Part shown: positions 43,549 through 54,667 of the stretch, one piece after another
Layout: every line of letters begins with the position of its first letter
Numbering within the stretch: the stretch's first letter is position 1
NCBI RefSeq assembly: GCF_009712425.2
Contig: NZ_VCJR02000003.1
Span: 124,001-188,000 of the forward strand
DNA: 64,000 nt
Source of the DNA: Aquisalinus luteolus
GTDB lineage: Bacteria; Pseudomonadota; Alphaproteobacteria; Caulobacterales; Parvularculaceae
Direction: 5' to 3'
Position numbers and translations under genes: made by a program
The notes under the pieces: generated by a model
The model's database searches: none
The model's input: only the letters and a program-made list of their open reading frames with translations
Told to the model about the DNA's origin: nothing

Positions 43549-44871
43549 ATGTTGCGCACCCTGAACACATCGCGGGCGAAAGCCTTTTCCGGTATCAGCC
43601 TCGACAACGGCATCACCGGCGTCATCGATATCGGTACCTCCAAGGTTTCCTGCTTCATCATCCGCAATGGCCTCGGCTCGGTCGACGGCCCGGAAATGGA
43701 AGTCATCGGTGTCGGCCACCAGGCAGCTGCCGGTGTGGGCGAGGGCGGCCTCGTCGAGCTTGCCGCCGACAGCGCCATCCGCGCCGCCGTCGACAAGGCA
43801 GAGCGCATGGCCGGTGAACGGCTCGAGGCCTATCACATCGCCATCTGTTCGCGGCACATCGCCTGCCGCCGCGTTGCGGTCGATCTCGACCTCGATGGTG
43901 TCGGCGTCGCGCAGGAGGATATCGATGCCTGCTTCAAGGAAGGCTCGCGCCTTGCCGCAGCCAGCAACATGGTGCCGCTGCATATCTGGCCGTCGCGCTT
44001 TACCATCGACGGCGTCGGCGGCGTGCGCGACCCTCGCGGCATCGAGTGCGAAAACCTGTCCGTCGAAATGGTTTCGCTATCCGCCTCGGCGACCGCGATT
44101 AAGGCGGTGAAAGCCTGCCTCGACCGCTGCAATCTGAAACCGGCCAGCTTCATCGCCGCGCCCTATGCCTCGGCCCTTGCCGTGCTGCATGAGGAAGAGC
44201 TCGACATGGGCGTCCTCTGCCTCGACATGGGCGCGAACCTGACCGGCTTTTCGATCTTTCGGGATGGCGCGCTCGTCTTTGCCGGTGCCGTACCCGTCGG
44301 CAGCGATCACATCACCCGCGACATCGCCCTTGGGCTCGGCATCTCTCGCGACGCGGCTGAGCGGCTGAAGACCGTCCACGGCACAGCCTGGTGCGTGCCG
44401 GGTGACGAGGGCCGCCTTATCGACCTGCCGCAGGATGCCGGTGCGCGCGACGCGCATATTCCGGTCACGGAACTTGCAGGCATCATCGGACCGCGCTTCG
44501 AAGAAACACTGAAGCTGGTCTTCGAGCGGATCGGCAAGGCTGGCATCGACATGCGCCGCATTCACCGTACTGTCCTGACTGGCGGCGGCAGCCAGCTCAG
44601 TGGTGCGGCAGAGATGATGGAAGCCCTGTTCAAGGTCCGCGTCCGCACCGGCCGGGCGATCAACCATTATGGCGCACCGGAGGCGGCGAGCGGTTCCGCC
44701 TTCGCTGTCTGCTCCGGTATGGTCGGGCATCTGGCGACACAGCCCGACACGCGCACGGCACCTAAGACACCGCTGATGACAGGCCATCTCAATGGCCATG
44801 AGGCGGAAATACCCACGCTGCCCGGTGGTATCATGGGGCGTGCAGTCAACTGGCTGCGCGTGAATTTCTGA
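43549..44871 (+). CDS. ftsA: Cell division protein FtsA
   Basis: 440 residues of the actin/ASKHA fold: GVIDIGTSKVSCFI, the FtsA-specific SHS2-type 1C domain (about 85-165), LCLDMGANLTGFSIFRDGAL, DHITRDIALGLGISRDAAERLK, VLTGGGSQLSGAAEM. The C-terminal amphipathic end (AVNWLRVNF) matches the FtsA membrane-targeting helix. It tethers FtsZ to the membrane. Unusually it is not followed directly by ftsZ. Confidence 0.95.
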   Translation: MLRTLNTSRAKAFSGISLDNGITGVIDIGTSKVSCFIIRNGLGSVDGPEMEVIGVGHQAAAGVGEGGLVELAADSAIRAAVDKAERMAGERLEAYHIAICSRHIACRRVAVDLDLDGVGVAQEDIDACFKEGSRLAAASNMVPLHIWPSRFTIDGVGGVRDPRGIECENLSVEMVSLSASATAIKAVKACLDRCNLKPASFIAAPYASALAVLHEEELDMGVLCLDMGANLTGFSIFRDGALVFAGAVPVGSDHITRDIALGLGISRDAAERLKTVHGTAWCVPGDEGRLIDLPQDAGARDAHIPVTELAGIIGPRFEETLKLVFERIGKAGIDMRRIHRTVLTGGGSQLSGAAEMMEALFKVRVRTGRAINHYGAPEAASGSAFAVCSGMVGHLATQPDTRTAPKTPLMTGHLNGHEAEIPTLPGGIMGRAVNWLRVNF

Positions 44872-44966
44872 CAGAGTTCTAATCATTGCCCTTGGTTGCA
44901 GGGGGAACGACACTGCCACTGGCCCGTTAGCGTTGTGAAACGCCAACAGCCTAGAGGAGCAGCCCC

Positions 44967-46157
44967 ATGAAAGCCGTCGTCTTTCACGGTGTCGGCGATA
45001 TCCGCCTCGACACCGTTTCCGATCCAGAGATTTCCGACAGCCGCGATGCGATCGTGCGTATTACCAACAGCGCCATTTGCGGTACCGACCTTCACTTCGT
45101 GCGCGGCACGATGGGCGGGCTGAAGGAAGGCCAGATCCTTGGGCATGAAGCCATCGGCATCATCGAGGAAATCGGCAAGGGCGTGCGCAATTTCAAACCG
45201 GGCGACCGCGTCGTCATCCCCTCGACTGTTTCCTGCGGCGGCTGTTCCTATTGCCGCTCCGGCTATACCGGCCAGTGCGACGAGGCGAACCCCAATGGCA
45301 AGCGTGCCGGTACTGCCTTTTATGGCGGGCCGGAAGCCGCCGGCGGTTTCGACGGCCTGCAGGCGGAATATGCCCGCGTGCCCTATGCCAACACATCTCT
45401 GGTCCGCCTGCCGTCTTCAGTGACCGACGATCAGGCGATCATGCTGTCTGACATCTATCCCACCGGTTATTTCGGCGCGGACATGGCAGAGATCAGCCAG
45501 GGCGACACCGTCGCCGTGTTCGGCTGCGGTCCGGTCGGCCAATTCGCCATCATCAGCGCCTACCAGCTCGGCGCGGGCCGGGTCATCGCGGTGGATGGTC
45601 ATGAAGACCGGCTGGAGCGCGCCCGGTTCCAAGGCGCCGAAACGATCAACTTCAACAAGGAAGATCCGGTCGAGGCGATCGTCGAACTGACAAACGGCAT
45701 CGGCGTCGACCGCGCCATCGATGCCGTAGGTGTCGATGCGGAAGTGCCCAAATCCGGTCCTGCCAAACAGGAACCGCAGCATGACATGGTCGCACAGATC
45801 GTCGACGAGTCCGGCCAGGACGGAAAGCTGTGGAAGCCGGGCGACGGACCGATGATGGCGACCAAATGGGCCGTCGATGCACTGGCCAAGGCCGGTACAT
45901 TGTCGATCATCGGCGTCTATCCGCCCAACGACAATTTCTTCCCCATTGGGCAGGCGATGAACAAGAGCCTGTCGGTCAATATGGGCAACTGCAATCACCG
46001 CAGCTACATCCCGCATCTCATCGAGATGGTCGAGCGCGGCAATGTAGATCCGGCGAAAATCATCACTCAGGAAGAAGAGATCGTCGATGCGATCACGGCC
46101 TATAAACAGTTCGATCAGCGCAAGTCGGGCTGGGTCAAGGTCGAGTTGGAGGTTTGA
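44967..46157 (+). CDS. Zinc-dependent alcohol dehydrogenase (formaldehyde-dehydrogenase-like)
   Basis: 396 residues of the medium-chain dehydrogenase/reductase family. Catalytic Zn ligands in AICGTDLHF (Cys38) and LGHEAIG, a four-Cys structural Zn loop (CGGCSYCRSGYTGQC), and the Rossmann motif VFGCGPVGQFAI. An insertion of about 45 residues after AIDAVGVDAEVP is typical of the FDH_like subgroup containing glutathione-independent formaldehyde dehydrogenases. The substrate is unproven. It sits between ftsA and ftsZ with its own ribosome binding site (AGAGGAG), 95 bases after ftsA. Confidence 0.9.
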   Translation: MKAVVFHGVGDIRLDTVSDPEISDSRDAIVRITNSAICGTDLHFVRGTMGGLKEGQILGHEAIGIIEEIGKGVRNFKPGDRVVIPSTVSCGGCSYCRSGYTGQCDEANPNGKRAGTAFYGGPEAAGGFDGLQAEYARVPYANTSLVRLPSSVTDDQAIMLSDIYPTGYFGADMAEISQGDTVAVFGCGPVGQFAIISAYQLGAGRVIAVDGHEDRLERARFQGAETINFNKEDPVEAIVELTNGIGVDRAIDAVGVDAEVPKSGPAKQEPQHDMVAQIVDESGQDGKLWKPGDGPMMATKWAVDALAKAGTLSIIGVYPPNDNFFPIGQAMNKSLSVNMGNCNHRSYIPHLIEMVERGNVDPAKIITQEEEIVDAITAYKQFDQRKSGWVKVELEV

Positions 46158-46243
46158 CGCAAAAGTCCACCCCCGGAATTTGCTCCGTTTACAGTTTTGC
46201 GGGCGGCAACCTGCCCGCGAATCTGCTTAACTTTTCATAATGG

Positions 46244-46269
46244 TAAACGGTCTGTTAACCCTTTGGTAA
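46244..46269. promoter_or_regulatory. Overlapping CtrA-like boxes in the ftsZ promoter
   Basis: Two arrangements share the TTAA at 46255-46258: TAAA-N7-TTAA (46244-46258) and TTAA-N7-GTAA (46255-46269). Each deviates at one fixed position. They lie 56-81 bases before the ftsZ ATG. In Caulobacter CtrA represses ftsZ from a site in its promoter. Functional proof is lacking. Confidence 0.45.
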
Positions 46270-46324
46270 CAGATATAACCGATTGTTTAACCATTAAGTC
46301 GAGCCAGGCAGCGGAGCTAATGTA

Positions 46325-47935
46325 ATGCCATTGAATCTCAGTGTACCGACAGTGACCGAGCTGAAGCCGCGCATCTGCGTGATCGGCGTAGGCGGTGCAG
46401 GTGGCAACGCGGTCAACAACATGATCGAAAGCCAGCTCGAGGGCGTTGAATTCGTCGTTGCCAATACAGACGCTCAGGCAGTCGGCCTCGCGCTCGCAGA
46501 ACACAAGATCCAGCTGGGCACGGGCGTGACCAAGGGACTCGGTGCCGGCTCCCAGCCGCAGATCGGCAAGGCAGCGGCAGAGGAAAGCCTCGCCGATGTG
46601 ATGGCGCTGATCGAAGGTGCCAACATGCTGTTCATCACCGCCGGCATGGGCGGTGGGACAGGCACGGGTGCAGCACCAGTCATCGCGCAAGCGGCCCGCG
46701 AAAAAGGCATCCTGACCGTCGGTGTCATCACCAAGCCGTTCCACTTCGAAGGTGCGCGCCGCATGCGCATCGCGGAGGAGGGGATTGCCGAACTGCAAAA
46801 GCATGTCGACACGCTGCTGATCATTCCGAACCAGAACCTTTTCCGCGTTGCCGACGACAACACGACTTTTGCCGATGCCTTCGCCATGGCTGACGAAGTG
46901 CTGCATTCCGGTGTGCGCGGCATTACCGACCTGATGATCGTGCCTGGCCTGATCAACCTCGACTTTGCTGACGTTCGCACCGTCATGTCTGAGATGGGCA
47001 AGGCTATGATGGGCACGGGCGAGGCCGAAGGCGACAAGCGCGCCGCCGATGCCGCCGAAGCCGCTATCTCTAACCCGCTGCTAGACGAAGTATCGATGAA
47101 AGGGGCCAAGGGCGTCCTCATCAACATCACCGGCGGCCTCGACATGAAACTGTTCGAGGTCGATGAGGCCGCGAACCGTATCCGCTCCGAAGTTGATCCG
47201 GACGCCAATATCATTGTCGGCTCGACCTTCTCGTCGGAGCTGGAAGGCAAGATGCGCGTCTCCGTCGTTGCGACCGGCATCGACGCTGCAGAAAAGCTGA
47301 AAGCCCAGGAAGCTGCTGCCGCTCAGGAGGTAAAGACAGAGGCCAAGCCATGGCTCGGCAATATCGCGCCGGTCAAACCGGCCGCTGAAGCGCCTGCTGC
47401 TGAAGTTGAAGCCGACGAAGAAGACAGCCTGTTTGCCAGCTCATCCGCTGAGGAAGAAATCGAGCAGACACCGGTACAGGCCCCCACTTCCGTTCAGGCG
47501 CCGCAAATCCGCAAGCCTGCCGCGCCGATCCAGCGCCCGGCGGCCCGCACTGCGCCCAGAGCCGAGCCAAAAGAAATCCTGAAGGCGCCTGAGGGCAACC
47601 GCGTTCGCGATGTGCATTCCCGCATCATCGAGATGCTGACCGAAGATGAGGGCAAGTCCCATTCCGGTCAGGGTGCCTCGCGCCAGCGCCAGAAATCGAA
47701 TCCTTTCCATGAGCAGGCCAAGCGCCCTATCCACGGTGCCCTGAACCTGCTGAAGGAAACCTTCGGCGGTCAGCCAGAGCAACCGCCGCGCAGCCGCCGC
47801 GCTCAGTCCGAACGCTCACTGCCTGAACGTGCCCAGCCGCCGCGCCGCGAACGCGAGGCCAAGGACCTGTTCCAGGACGAAGACGACAGCGATCTGGAAA
47901 TTCCGGCATTCCTGCGCCGCAACGGTAGCGAATAG
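46325..47935 (+). CDS. ftsZ: Cell division GTPase FtsZ
   Basis: 536 residues. The tubulin-like GTPase domain (about 10-320) has [20 protein letters not shown], the signature [13 protein letters not shown], and the T7 loop region [12 protein letters not shown] long Ala/Pro/Glu/Gln-rich C-terminal linker of about 190 residues, typical of alphaproteobacteria, precedes the conserved C-terminal peptide [10 protein letters not shown] that binds FtsA. The ribosome binding site GGAG lies eight bases before the ATG. It is followed by a strong terminator. Confidence 0.97.
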   Translation: MPLNLSVPTVTELKPRICVIGVGGAGGNAVNNMIESQLEGVEFVVANTDAQAVGLALAEHKIQLGTGVTKGLGAGSQPQIGKAAAEESLADVMALIEGANMLFITAGMGGGTGTGAAPVIAQAAREKGILTVGVITKPFHFEGARRMRIAEEGIAELQKHVDTLLIIPNQNLFRVADDNTTFADAFAMADEVLHSGVRGITDLMIVPGLINLDFADVRTVMSEMGKAMMGTGEAEGDKRAADAAEAAISNPLLDEVSMKGAKGVLINITGGLDMKLFEVDEAANRIRSEVDPDANIIVGSTFSSELEGKMRVSVVATGIDAAEKLKAQEAAAAQEVKTEAKPWLGNIAPVKPAAEAPAAEVEADEEDSLFASSSAEEEIEQTPVQAPTSVQAPQIRKPAAPIQRPAARTAPRAEPKEILKAPEGNRVRDVHSRIIEMLTEDEGKSHSGQGASRQRQKSNPFHEQAKRPIHGALNLLKETFGGQPEQPPRSRRAQSERSLPERAQPPRREREAKDLFQDEDDSDLEIPAFLRRNGSE

Positions 47936-47992
47936 GCTGCTGACAGGCGGAACCGCAGGTTACGATCTCCTGTAAGTAGAGTACTGTGAAAG

Positions 47993-48021
47993 GGCGTCCG
48001 GCACCCTCCGGACGCCTTTTT
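47993..48021 (+). terminator. Intrinsic terminator after ftsZ
   Basis: GGCGTCCGG (47993-48001) pairs perfectly with CCGGACGCC (48008-48016) around a six-base loop, followed by TTTTT. It is 58 bases past the ftsZ stop and closes the dcw transcription unit before lpxC. Confidence 0.9.
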
Positions 48022-48180
48022 CAGTTGAAATTGCCTGTAGAAGCACATCATTGGCGCGAAACCGGCGCGTCGTTGTAAGATTACGAAACATACCTTTATT
48101 TGTGCATTGCACCCAGACTGGTCATATTCCCTGCGTGGGTAGGGGTAAATTTCAATAGTAATTTTCCCTGTAAGCAAGGG

Positions 48181-49167
48181 GTGACCGTTTCAGTGTTTGA
48201 CCAACTTGACCATTCTGCGTCTTCCATCAAGGAGACAACCCTGCGCGCTTCTGTCAGCTGCGAGGGGATCGGCCTGCACACGGGCCGCGTGGTCAAGATG
48301 CGTCTGGCACCGGCCCCTGCCGGCACGGGCATCGTTTTTCGCCGTATTGACCTTCTGACCTGTGACAGCCTGTCGGCTCAGCCGGCTTCGCTCGTCCAGA
48401 TCTCGATCAAGGCGCATCCCGATGCCGTGCGCGAGACCCAGCTGGGCACGACCCTTGCCAATGCCCATGGCATTTCAATTTCCACGACAGAGCACCTGAT
48501 GGCGGCTTTTGCCGGTATCGGTCTCGACAACGTGTTTGTCGAGGTCGAAGGCCCGGAAATCCCGATCATGGATGGCTCCTCAGAACCGTTCCTGCGCCTG
48601 ATCGACGAGGCCGGCCTGCGCCAGCTGTCGACCCCGCGCCGCGCCCTGCGCATCATCGAACGCGTTGCTGTCGAGGATGGCGATCGCTGGGCGATGATCG
48701 TGCCGAACAAGTCGCCGACCGACAATAGCTGTGAAATCGACATCCTGGTCGACTATGCCGACCCGGCCATCGGTCGCCAGCGCGCCCGGTTTCTCTCCGA
48801 TCCGGCAACCTTCCGCGACGATGTCGCTGCGGCCCGCACCTTCTGTAACCTGAAGGACGTGGAAGCCATGCGCGCCCGCGGACTTGCTCTCGGCGGGTCC
48901 TATGACAACGCCATCGTCGTCAACGAGGGCAAGGTCGAGAATGAAGGCGGTCTTCGCTTTGACGAGGAATTCGTCTATCACAAGGCGCTCGACCTGATCG
49001 GCGACCTGTATCTGCTCGGCTGCCCGCTCATCGGTCGCATCTCGGCCTATAAGCCGGGTCACGACCTGAACACGCAGCTGGCCCGTGCCATCGCCCGCAA
49101 CCCGCAGGCCTTCGCTATCGTTTCCCTGCCTGAGCCGGCCGGTGAAAGCATGCTGGCAGAAGCCTGA
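48181..49167 (+). CDS. lpxC: UDP-3-O-acyl-GlcNAc deacetylase LpxC
   Basis: About 328 residues. Core motifs: CEGIGLHTGRVVKM, STTEHLMAAFAGIGLDN with the first Zn His, VEGPEIPIMDGSS, and VYHKALDLIGDLYLLG with the second His and Asp Zn ligands. It performs the committed step of lipid A synthesis. The start is uncertain: GTG 48181 or GTG 48193. An in-frame ATG at 48100 would add an unlikely leader. The 245-base gap after ftsZ holds the terminator and presumably its promoter. Confidence 0.95.
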   Translation: MTVSVFDQLDHSASSIKETTLRASVSCEGIGLHTGRVVKMRLAPAPAGTGIVFRRIDLLTCDSLSAQPASLVQISIKAHPDAVRETQLGTTLANAHGISISTTEHLMAAFAGIGLDNVFVEVEGPEIPIMDGSSEPFLRLIDEAGLRQLSTPRRALRIIERVAVEDGDRWAMIVPNKSPTDNSCEIDILVDYADPAIGRQRARFLSDPATFRDDVAAARTFCNLKDVEAMRARGLALGGSYDNAIVVNEGKVENEGGLRFDEEFVYHKALDLIGDLYLLGCPLIGRISAYKPGHDLNTQLARAIARNPQAFAIVSLPEPAGESMLAEA

Positions 49168-49311
49168 TCTGTCTGGCTTTCCGGCTTTTCAAGTCTCTCT
49201 AAACTTTAAGCCGTCTGCGCTGCGGCGGAGCGTCAGCATTGTTTGACCCCGCCGCCGTTTGCCCATAAAAGAGGGTTAAGAAAGCCCGGGATGCAGGGGC
49301 AGGAGTTGATT

Positions 49312-50136
49312 ATGATGAACCGGTCTGTTTTCCGCACGGGCGCTATGGCTGCTCTCTTGGCGCTGTCGCTGGGCGTGTCAGCCTGTGGCAGCAACGACAA
49401 GGACGACAAGTTCGCCTATGTCGAGCGCCCGGTCGAACAGCTCTATGAAGAAGCGACCAATGCGATGAACCGCAAGCGCTACGAAGAGGCGATTGCGTAT
49501 TTCGACGAGGTCGAGCGCCAGCATCCCTATTCGTCCTGGGCTCGCCGCGCCATGCTGATGTCGGCCTATATCAAATACGAAACCAATGACTATCAGGCCG
49601 CGATCGACGATCTCGACCGCTTCATCTCCATCCACCCCGGCAACAAGGATGCACCCTACGCCTATTATCTGAAATCGATGTGCTATTACGAGCGCATCCG
49701 CGACGTGGGTCGGGACCAGTCTATCACTCGTCAGGCGCTGGACAGCCTGCAGGAAGTGGTGCGCCGCTATCCGGAGACGGAATATGCCCGTGACGCCCGC
49801 CTGAAGCTTGACCTGACCTATGACCACATCGCCGGCAAGGAAATGGATATCGGCCGCTGGTATCTGCGCCGCAACCAGCATGTTGCCGCCATCAACCGCT
49901 TCAACAAGGTTCTGGAACAGTACCAGACGACCAGTCACGCACCGGAAGCCCTGCACCGCATGGTCGAGGCCTATCTGGAGATGGGCATCGTGCCGGAGGC
50001 GCGCCGCCATGCTGCCGTTCTCGGTTATAATTATCCGGGCAGCGAATGGTACGAAGATACTTACCGCCTGTTCCAGCGCTACGATCTGGAGATGACGGAT
50101 CAGGGCCAACGCACGGCTGCTGCTGCGGCTGAGTAA
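49312..50136 (+). CDS. bamD: Outer-membrane assembly lipoprotein BamD
   Basis: 274 residues. Lipoprotein signal with lipobox LGVSAC (Cys about 23), then five TPR-like repeats (EQLYEEATNAMNRKRYEEAIAYFDEVERQHPYS and so on) as in BamD/YfiO of the BAM complex, which inserts beta-barrel proteins. The ATG pair at 49312/49315 follows AGGAG. It lies between lpxC and recN, a common alphaproteobacterial location. Confidence 0.95.
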   Translation: MMNRSVFRTGAMAALLALSLGVSACGSNDKDDKFAYVERPVEQLYEEATNAMNRKRYEEAIAYFDEVERQHPYSSWARRAMLMSAYIKYETNDYQAAIDDLDRFISIHPGNKDAPYAYYLKSMCYYERIRDVGRDQSITRQALDSLQEVVRRYPETEYARDARLKLDLTYDHIAGKEMDIGRWYLRRNQHVAAINRFNKVLEQYQTTSHAPEALHRMVEAYLEMGIVPEARRHAAVLGYNYPGSEWYEDTYRLFQRYDLEMTDQGQRTAAAAAE

Positions 50137-50224
50137 CAAGCTTTCAGCGACGAACGCTTGTGGCAGTACATCTGGCGCATGACCCGTCTATACCCGCAGC
50201 ACGGATTGGGATAATTTGCCCGCT

Positions 50225-51940
50225 ATGCTGACAGAGCTATTCATTCAGGACATCGTTCTCATCGAACGGCTGAGTCTCTCACTCGATACCGGGCTGACCG
50301 CCCTGACGGGTGAGACGGGCGCCGGCAAGTCGATCATGCTCGACAGTCTCGGCCTTGCTACCGGCGGCCGGGCGGAAAAGGGGCTGGTGCGCCAGGGTGC
50401 CCGACAGGGCGTAGTGTCCGCCACTTTCGATGTCTCCGACGATCACGAGGTCTGGCATCTGCTCGCCGACAATGGCATCGCCCATGAGGACGAGCAGGGC
50501 GGTCATGTCATCCTGCGCCGGGTGCAGGACGCCGATGGCCGTGCCCGCGCCTTCATCAATGATCAGCCTGTTTCGGTGACGCTGTTGCGCCAGGTAGGCG
50601 AAAGCCTGATCGAGGTGCATGGCCAGCATGCCGGGCAGGGTTTCCTCCATGCCGGGGCCCATCGCGGCCTGCTTGATGAGTTTGGCGGGCTGACGAAGCA
50701 GGCCGACAGTGTCGCCATTGCCTGGCGCATCTGGAAAGAGGCCGAGGAAAAACTCGCAGAACACGAAGAAGACAAGGCCCGCGCGATCCGCGAGGCGGAT
50801 TATCTGCGCCATGTCGCCGACGAACTGGAAAAGCTCGCGCCGCAGCCGGGCGAGGAATCCTTCCTCGCCAATCGTCGCATCGTCCTCATGAATGCCGAGA
50901 AGATCGCTGGCGACCTGTCCGAAGCCGTCGGCCTGTTGAACGAGACCAGCCTCGAGGACCGGCTTTCCTCCGTCCTCGGACGGGTCGAGCGGACGCTGGA
51001 GCGGCTGCAGGGCGAGGCGACGACAAATCTTCAGTCTGTCGCCGAGCGTATCGACACGGTGCTGACCGAGCTGCAGGAGGCGCGCAGCGCCGTGAGCGAG
51101 GCTGTGGCCGAATTCGAGTTCGATCAGGACGAGCTCGACCAGACGGAGGAACGCCTGTTCGCCCTGCGCGCCGCTGCCCGCAAGCATAATACGACACCGG
51201 ACAAGCTCGATTCGCTGCTCGACGATGTGCGCCACTCCCTCGCCATGATAGAGGAGGGCGAGGCTGATTTCGCCACGCTGCAGAAGACGGCCAGTGTCGC
51301 GAAATCCGAATTCATGGCGCAGGCGCTAAAGCTGTCCGAAGCCCGGCACAAGACGGCGAAGAAGCTGGACAAGGCCGTCGCCTGTGAACTGGAACCACTG
51401 AAACTTGGCCGCGCCACCTTTCAGGCCGCGGTGACGACGGAGGAAGAAACCCCCGGCGTCCACGGCATCGACCGGGTGCAGTTCATGATTTCCACCAATC
51501 CCGGCGCGCCCATGGGCCCGCTGAAACAGATTGCGTCCGGCGGTGAGTTGTCGCGCTTCGTGCTGGCGCTGAAAGCCGCGCTGATGGCGCAGGAAAACCG
51601 TACCGTGATCATTTTTGACGAGGTCGATGCCGGTATCGGCGGTGCCGTCGCCGATGCCGTTGGTGAGCGCCTGTCGAAACTCGCCGCCGACGCGCAGGTC
51701 ATGGTCGTCACCCACTCGCCGCAGGTCGCCGCGAGAGCCGGGGCCCACTTCATGGTCGCCAAGTCCGGCAAGAAGAAGATGGTCACCAAGGTCTTCGCGC
51801 TGGAAGAAGACGAGCGCGTCGAAGAGATCGCCCGCATGCTCTCCGGTGCCAGCGTCACTGCAGAGGCCCGCGCCGCTGCGACCAGCCTGTTGAAGGCCAG
51901 CAAGGAAACCCGCGACAAGAAAAAAGCGAAGGCCGCGTAA
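50225..51940 (+). CDS. recN: DNA repair ATPase RecN
   Basis: 571 residues of the SMC-like family. Walker A GETGAGKSIMLDSL near the N-terminus, a central coiled coil (about 155-370), signature QIASGGELSRFVLALKAAL and Walker B VIIFDEVDAGIGG. RecN acts in double-strand-break repair. The ATG at 50225 gives MLTELFIQDIVLIERL, the typical start; TTG 50216 is less likely. It is followed three bases later by ligA. Confidence 0.96.
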   Translation: MLTELFIQDIVLIERLSLSLDTGLTALTGETGAGKSIMLDSLGLATGGRAEKGLVRQGARQGVVSATFDVSDDHEVWHLLADNGIAHEDEQGGHVILRRVQDADGRARAFINDQPVSVTLLRQVGESLIEVHGQHAGQGFLHAGAHRGLLDEFGGLTKQADSVAIAWRIWKEAEEKLAEHEEDKARAIREADYLRHVADELEKLAPQPGEESFLANRRIVLMNAEKIAGDLSEAVGLLNETSLEDRLSSVLGRVERTLERLQGEATTNLQSVAERIDTVLTELQEARSAVSEAVAEFEFDQDELDQTEERLFALRAAARKHNTTPDKLDSLLDDVRHSLAMIEEGEADFATLQKTASVAKSEFMAQALKLSEARHKTAKKLDKAVACELEPLKLGRATFQAAVTTEEETPGVHGIDRVQFMISTNPGAPMGPLKQIASGGELSRFVLALKAALMAQENRTVIIFDEVDAGIGGAVADAVGERLSKLAADAQVMVVTHSPQVAARAGAHFMVAKSGKKKMVTKVFALEEDERVEEIARMLSGASVTAEARAAATSLLKASKETRDKKKAKAA

Positions 51941-54040
<2,100 letters not shown>

Positions 54041-54061
54041 AGAAGAAGGGCAGGGCATCGA

Positions 54062-54667
54062 GTGGCAATCGTCGCGATCGATTTCGAGACTGCGAACGAA
54101 TCCCGCAGCAGTGCATGCGCCATCGGCCTTGCCTGGATCGAGGACGGCGCGGTCACACGCACCGAGGCCCGCTTCATCCGGCCCGCATCGCCCCGCTTCA
54201 CCAATAGCTGGCTGCACGGTATCACCTGGGACGATGTGCGCGACGCGCCGGAATTCCCGGATGTCATGGCGGAGTTCATGGACGATCTTCATGGCGGGCT
54301 GGTGCTCGCCCATAACGCGTCGTTCGACATGAGTGTCATCCGCCATGTCTGCGCCGACTATGGCATCCCGGCGCCGGTCTGCGATTATCTGTGCACGGTC
54401 AACCTGTCCCGCCATACATGGCCGGAGCTGTATTCCCACAAGCTCAATGTCGTGTCGGAGTTTCTCGGCATCTCACTGAAGCACCACGACGCCCATGACG
54501 ATGCCCGCGCCTGCGCCCATATCGCCTGCGCAGCGGGCGAGGTGTGGGACTGTTTCGATCTCTACGATATTCCGAAACACACACCGATCAGGCTCGGCCG
54601 CCTGTTCGAGGGCGGGTATGAGCCATGCCGGGCGCCCCGTCTGAAGCGCCCGGTCAGGTCGGTCTAG
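54062..54667 (+). CDS. DnaQ-like 3'-5' exonuclease (DEDDh)
   Basis: 201 residues from GTG 54062. Exo I motif AIDFETA, Exo II LVLAHNASFDMSVI, Exo III HDAHDDARACAHIA with the His of the DEDDh type. These are the four acidic metal ligands and general-base His of the DnaQ superfamily. It lacks polymerase-binding or BRCT extensions, so the role (repair or RNA/DNA trimming) is open. Its TAG stop lies in a CTAG shared with the stop of the convergent peptidase gene. Confidence 0.88.
   Translation: MAIVAIDFETANESRSSACAIGLAWIEDGAVTRTEARFIRPASPRFTNSWLHGITWDDVRDAPEFPDVMAEFMDDLHGGLVLAHNASFDMSVIRHVCADYGIPAPVCDYLCTVNLSRHTWPELYSHKLNVVSEFLGISLKHHDAHDDARACAHIACAAGEVWDCFDLYDIPKHTPIRLGRLFEGGYEPCRAPRLKRPVRSV

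Noticed and set aside
44872-44966. tRNA or small RNA in the ftsA-dehydrogenase gap
   Set aside because: No cloverleaf arms or conserved T-loop; only a ribosome binding site is evident.
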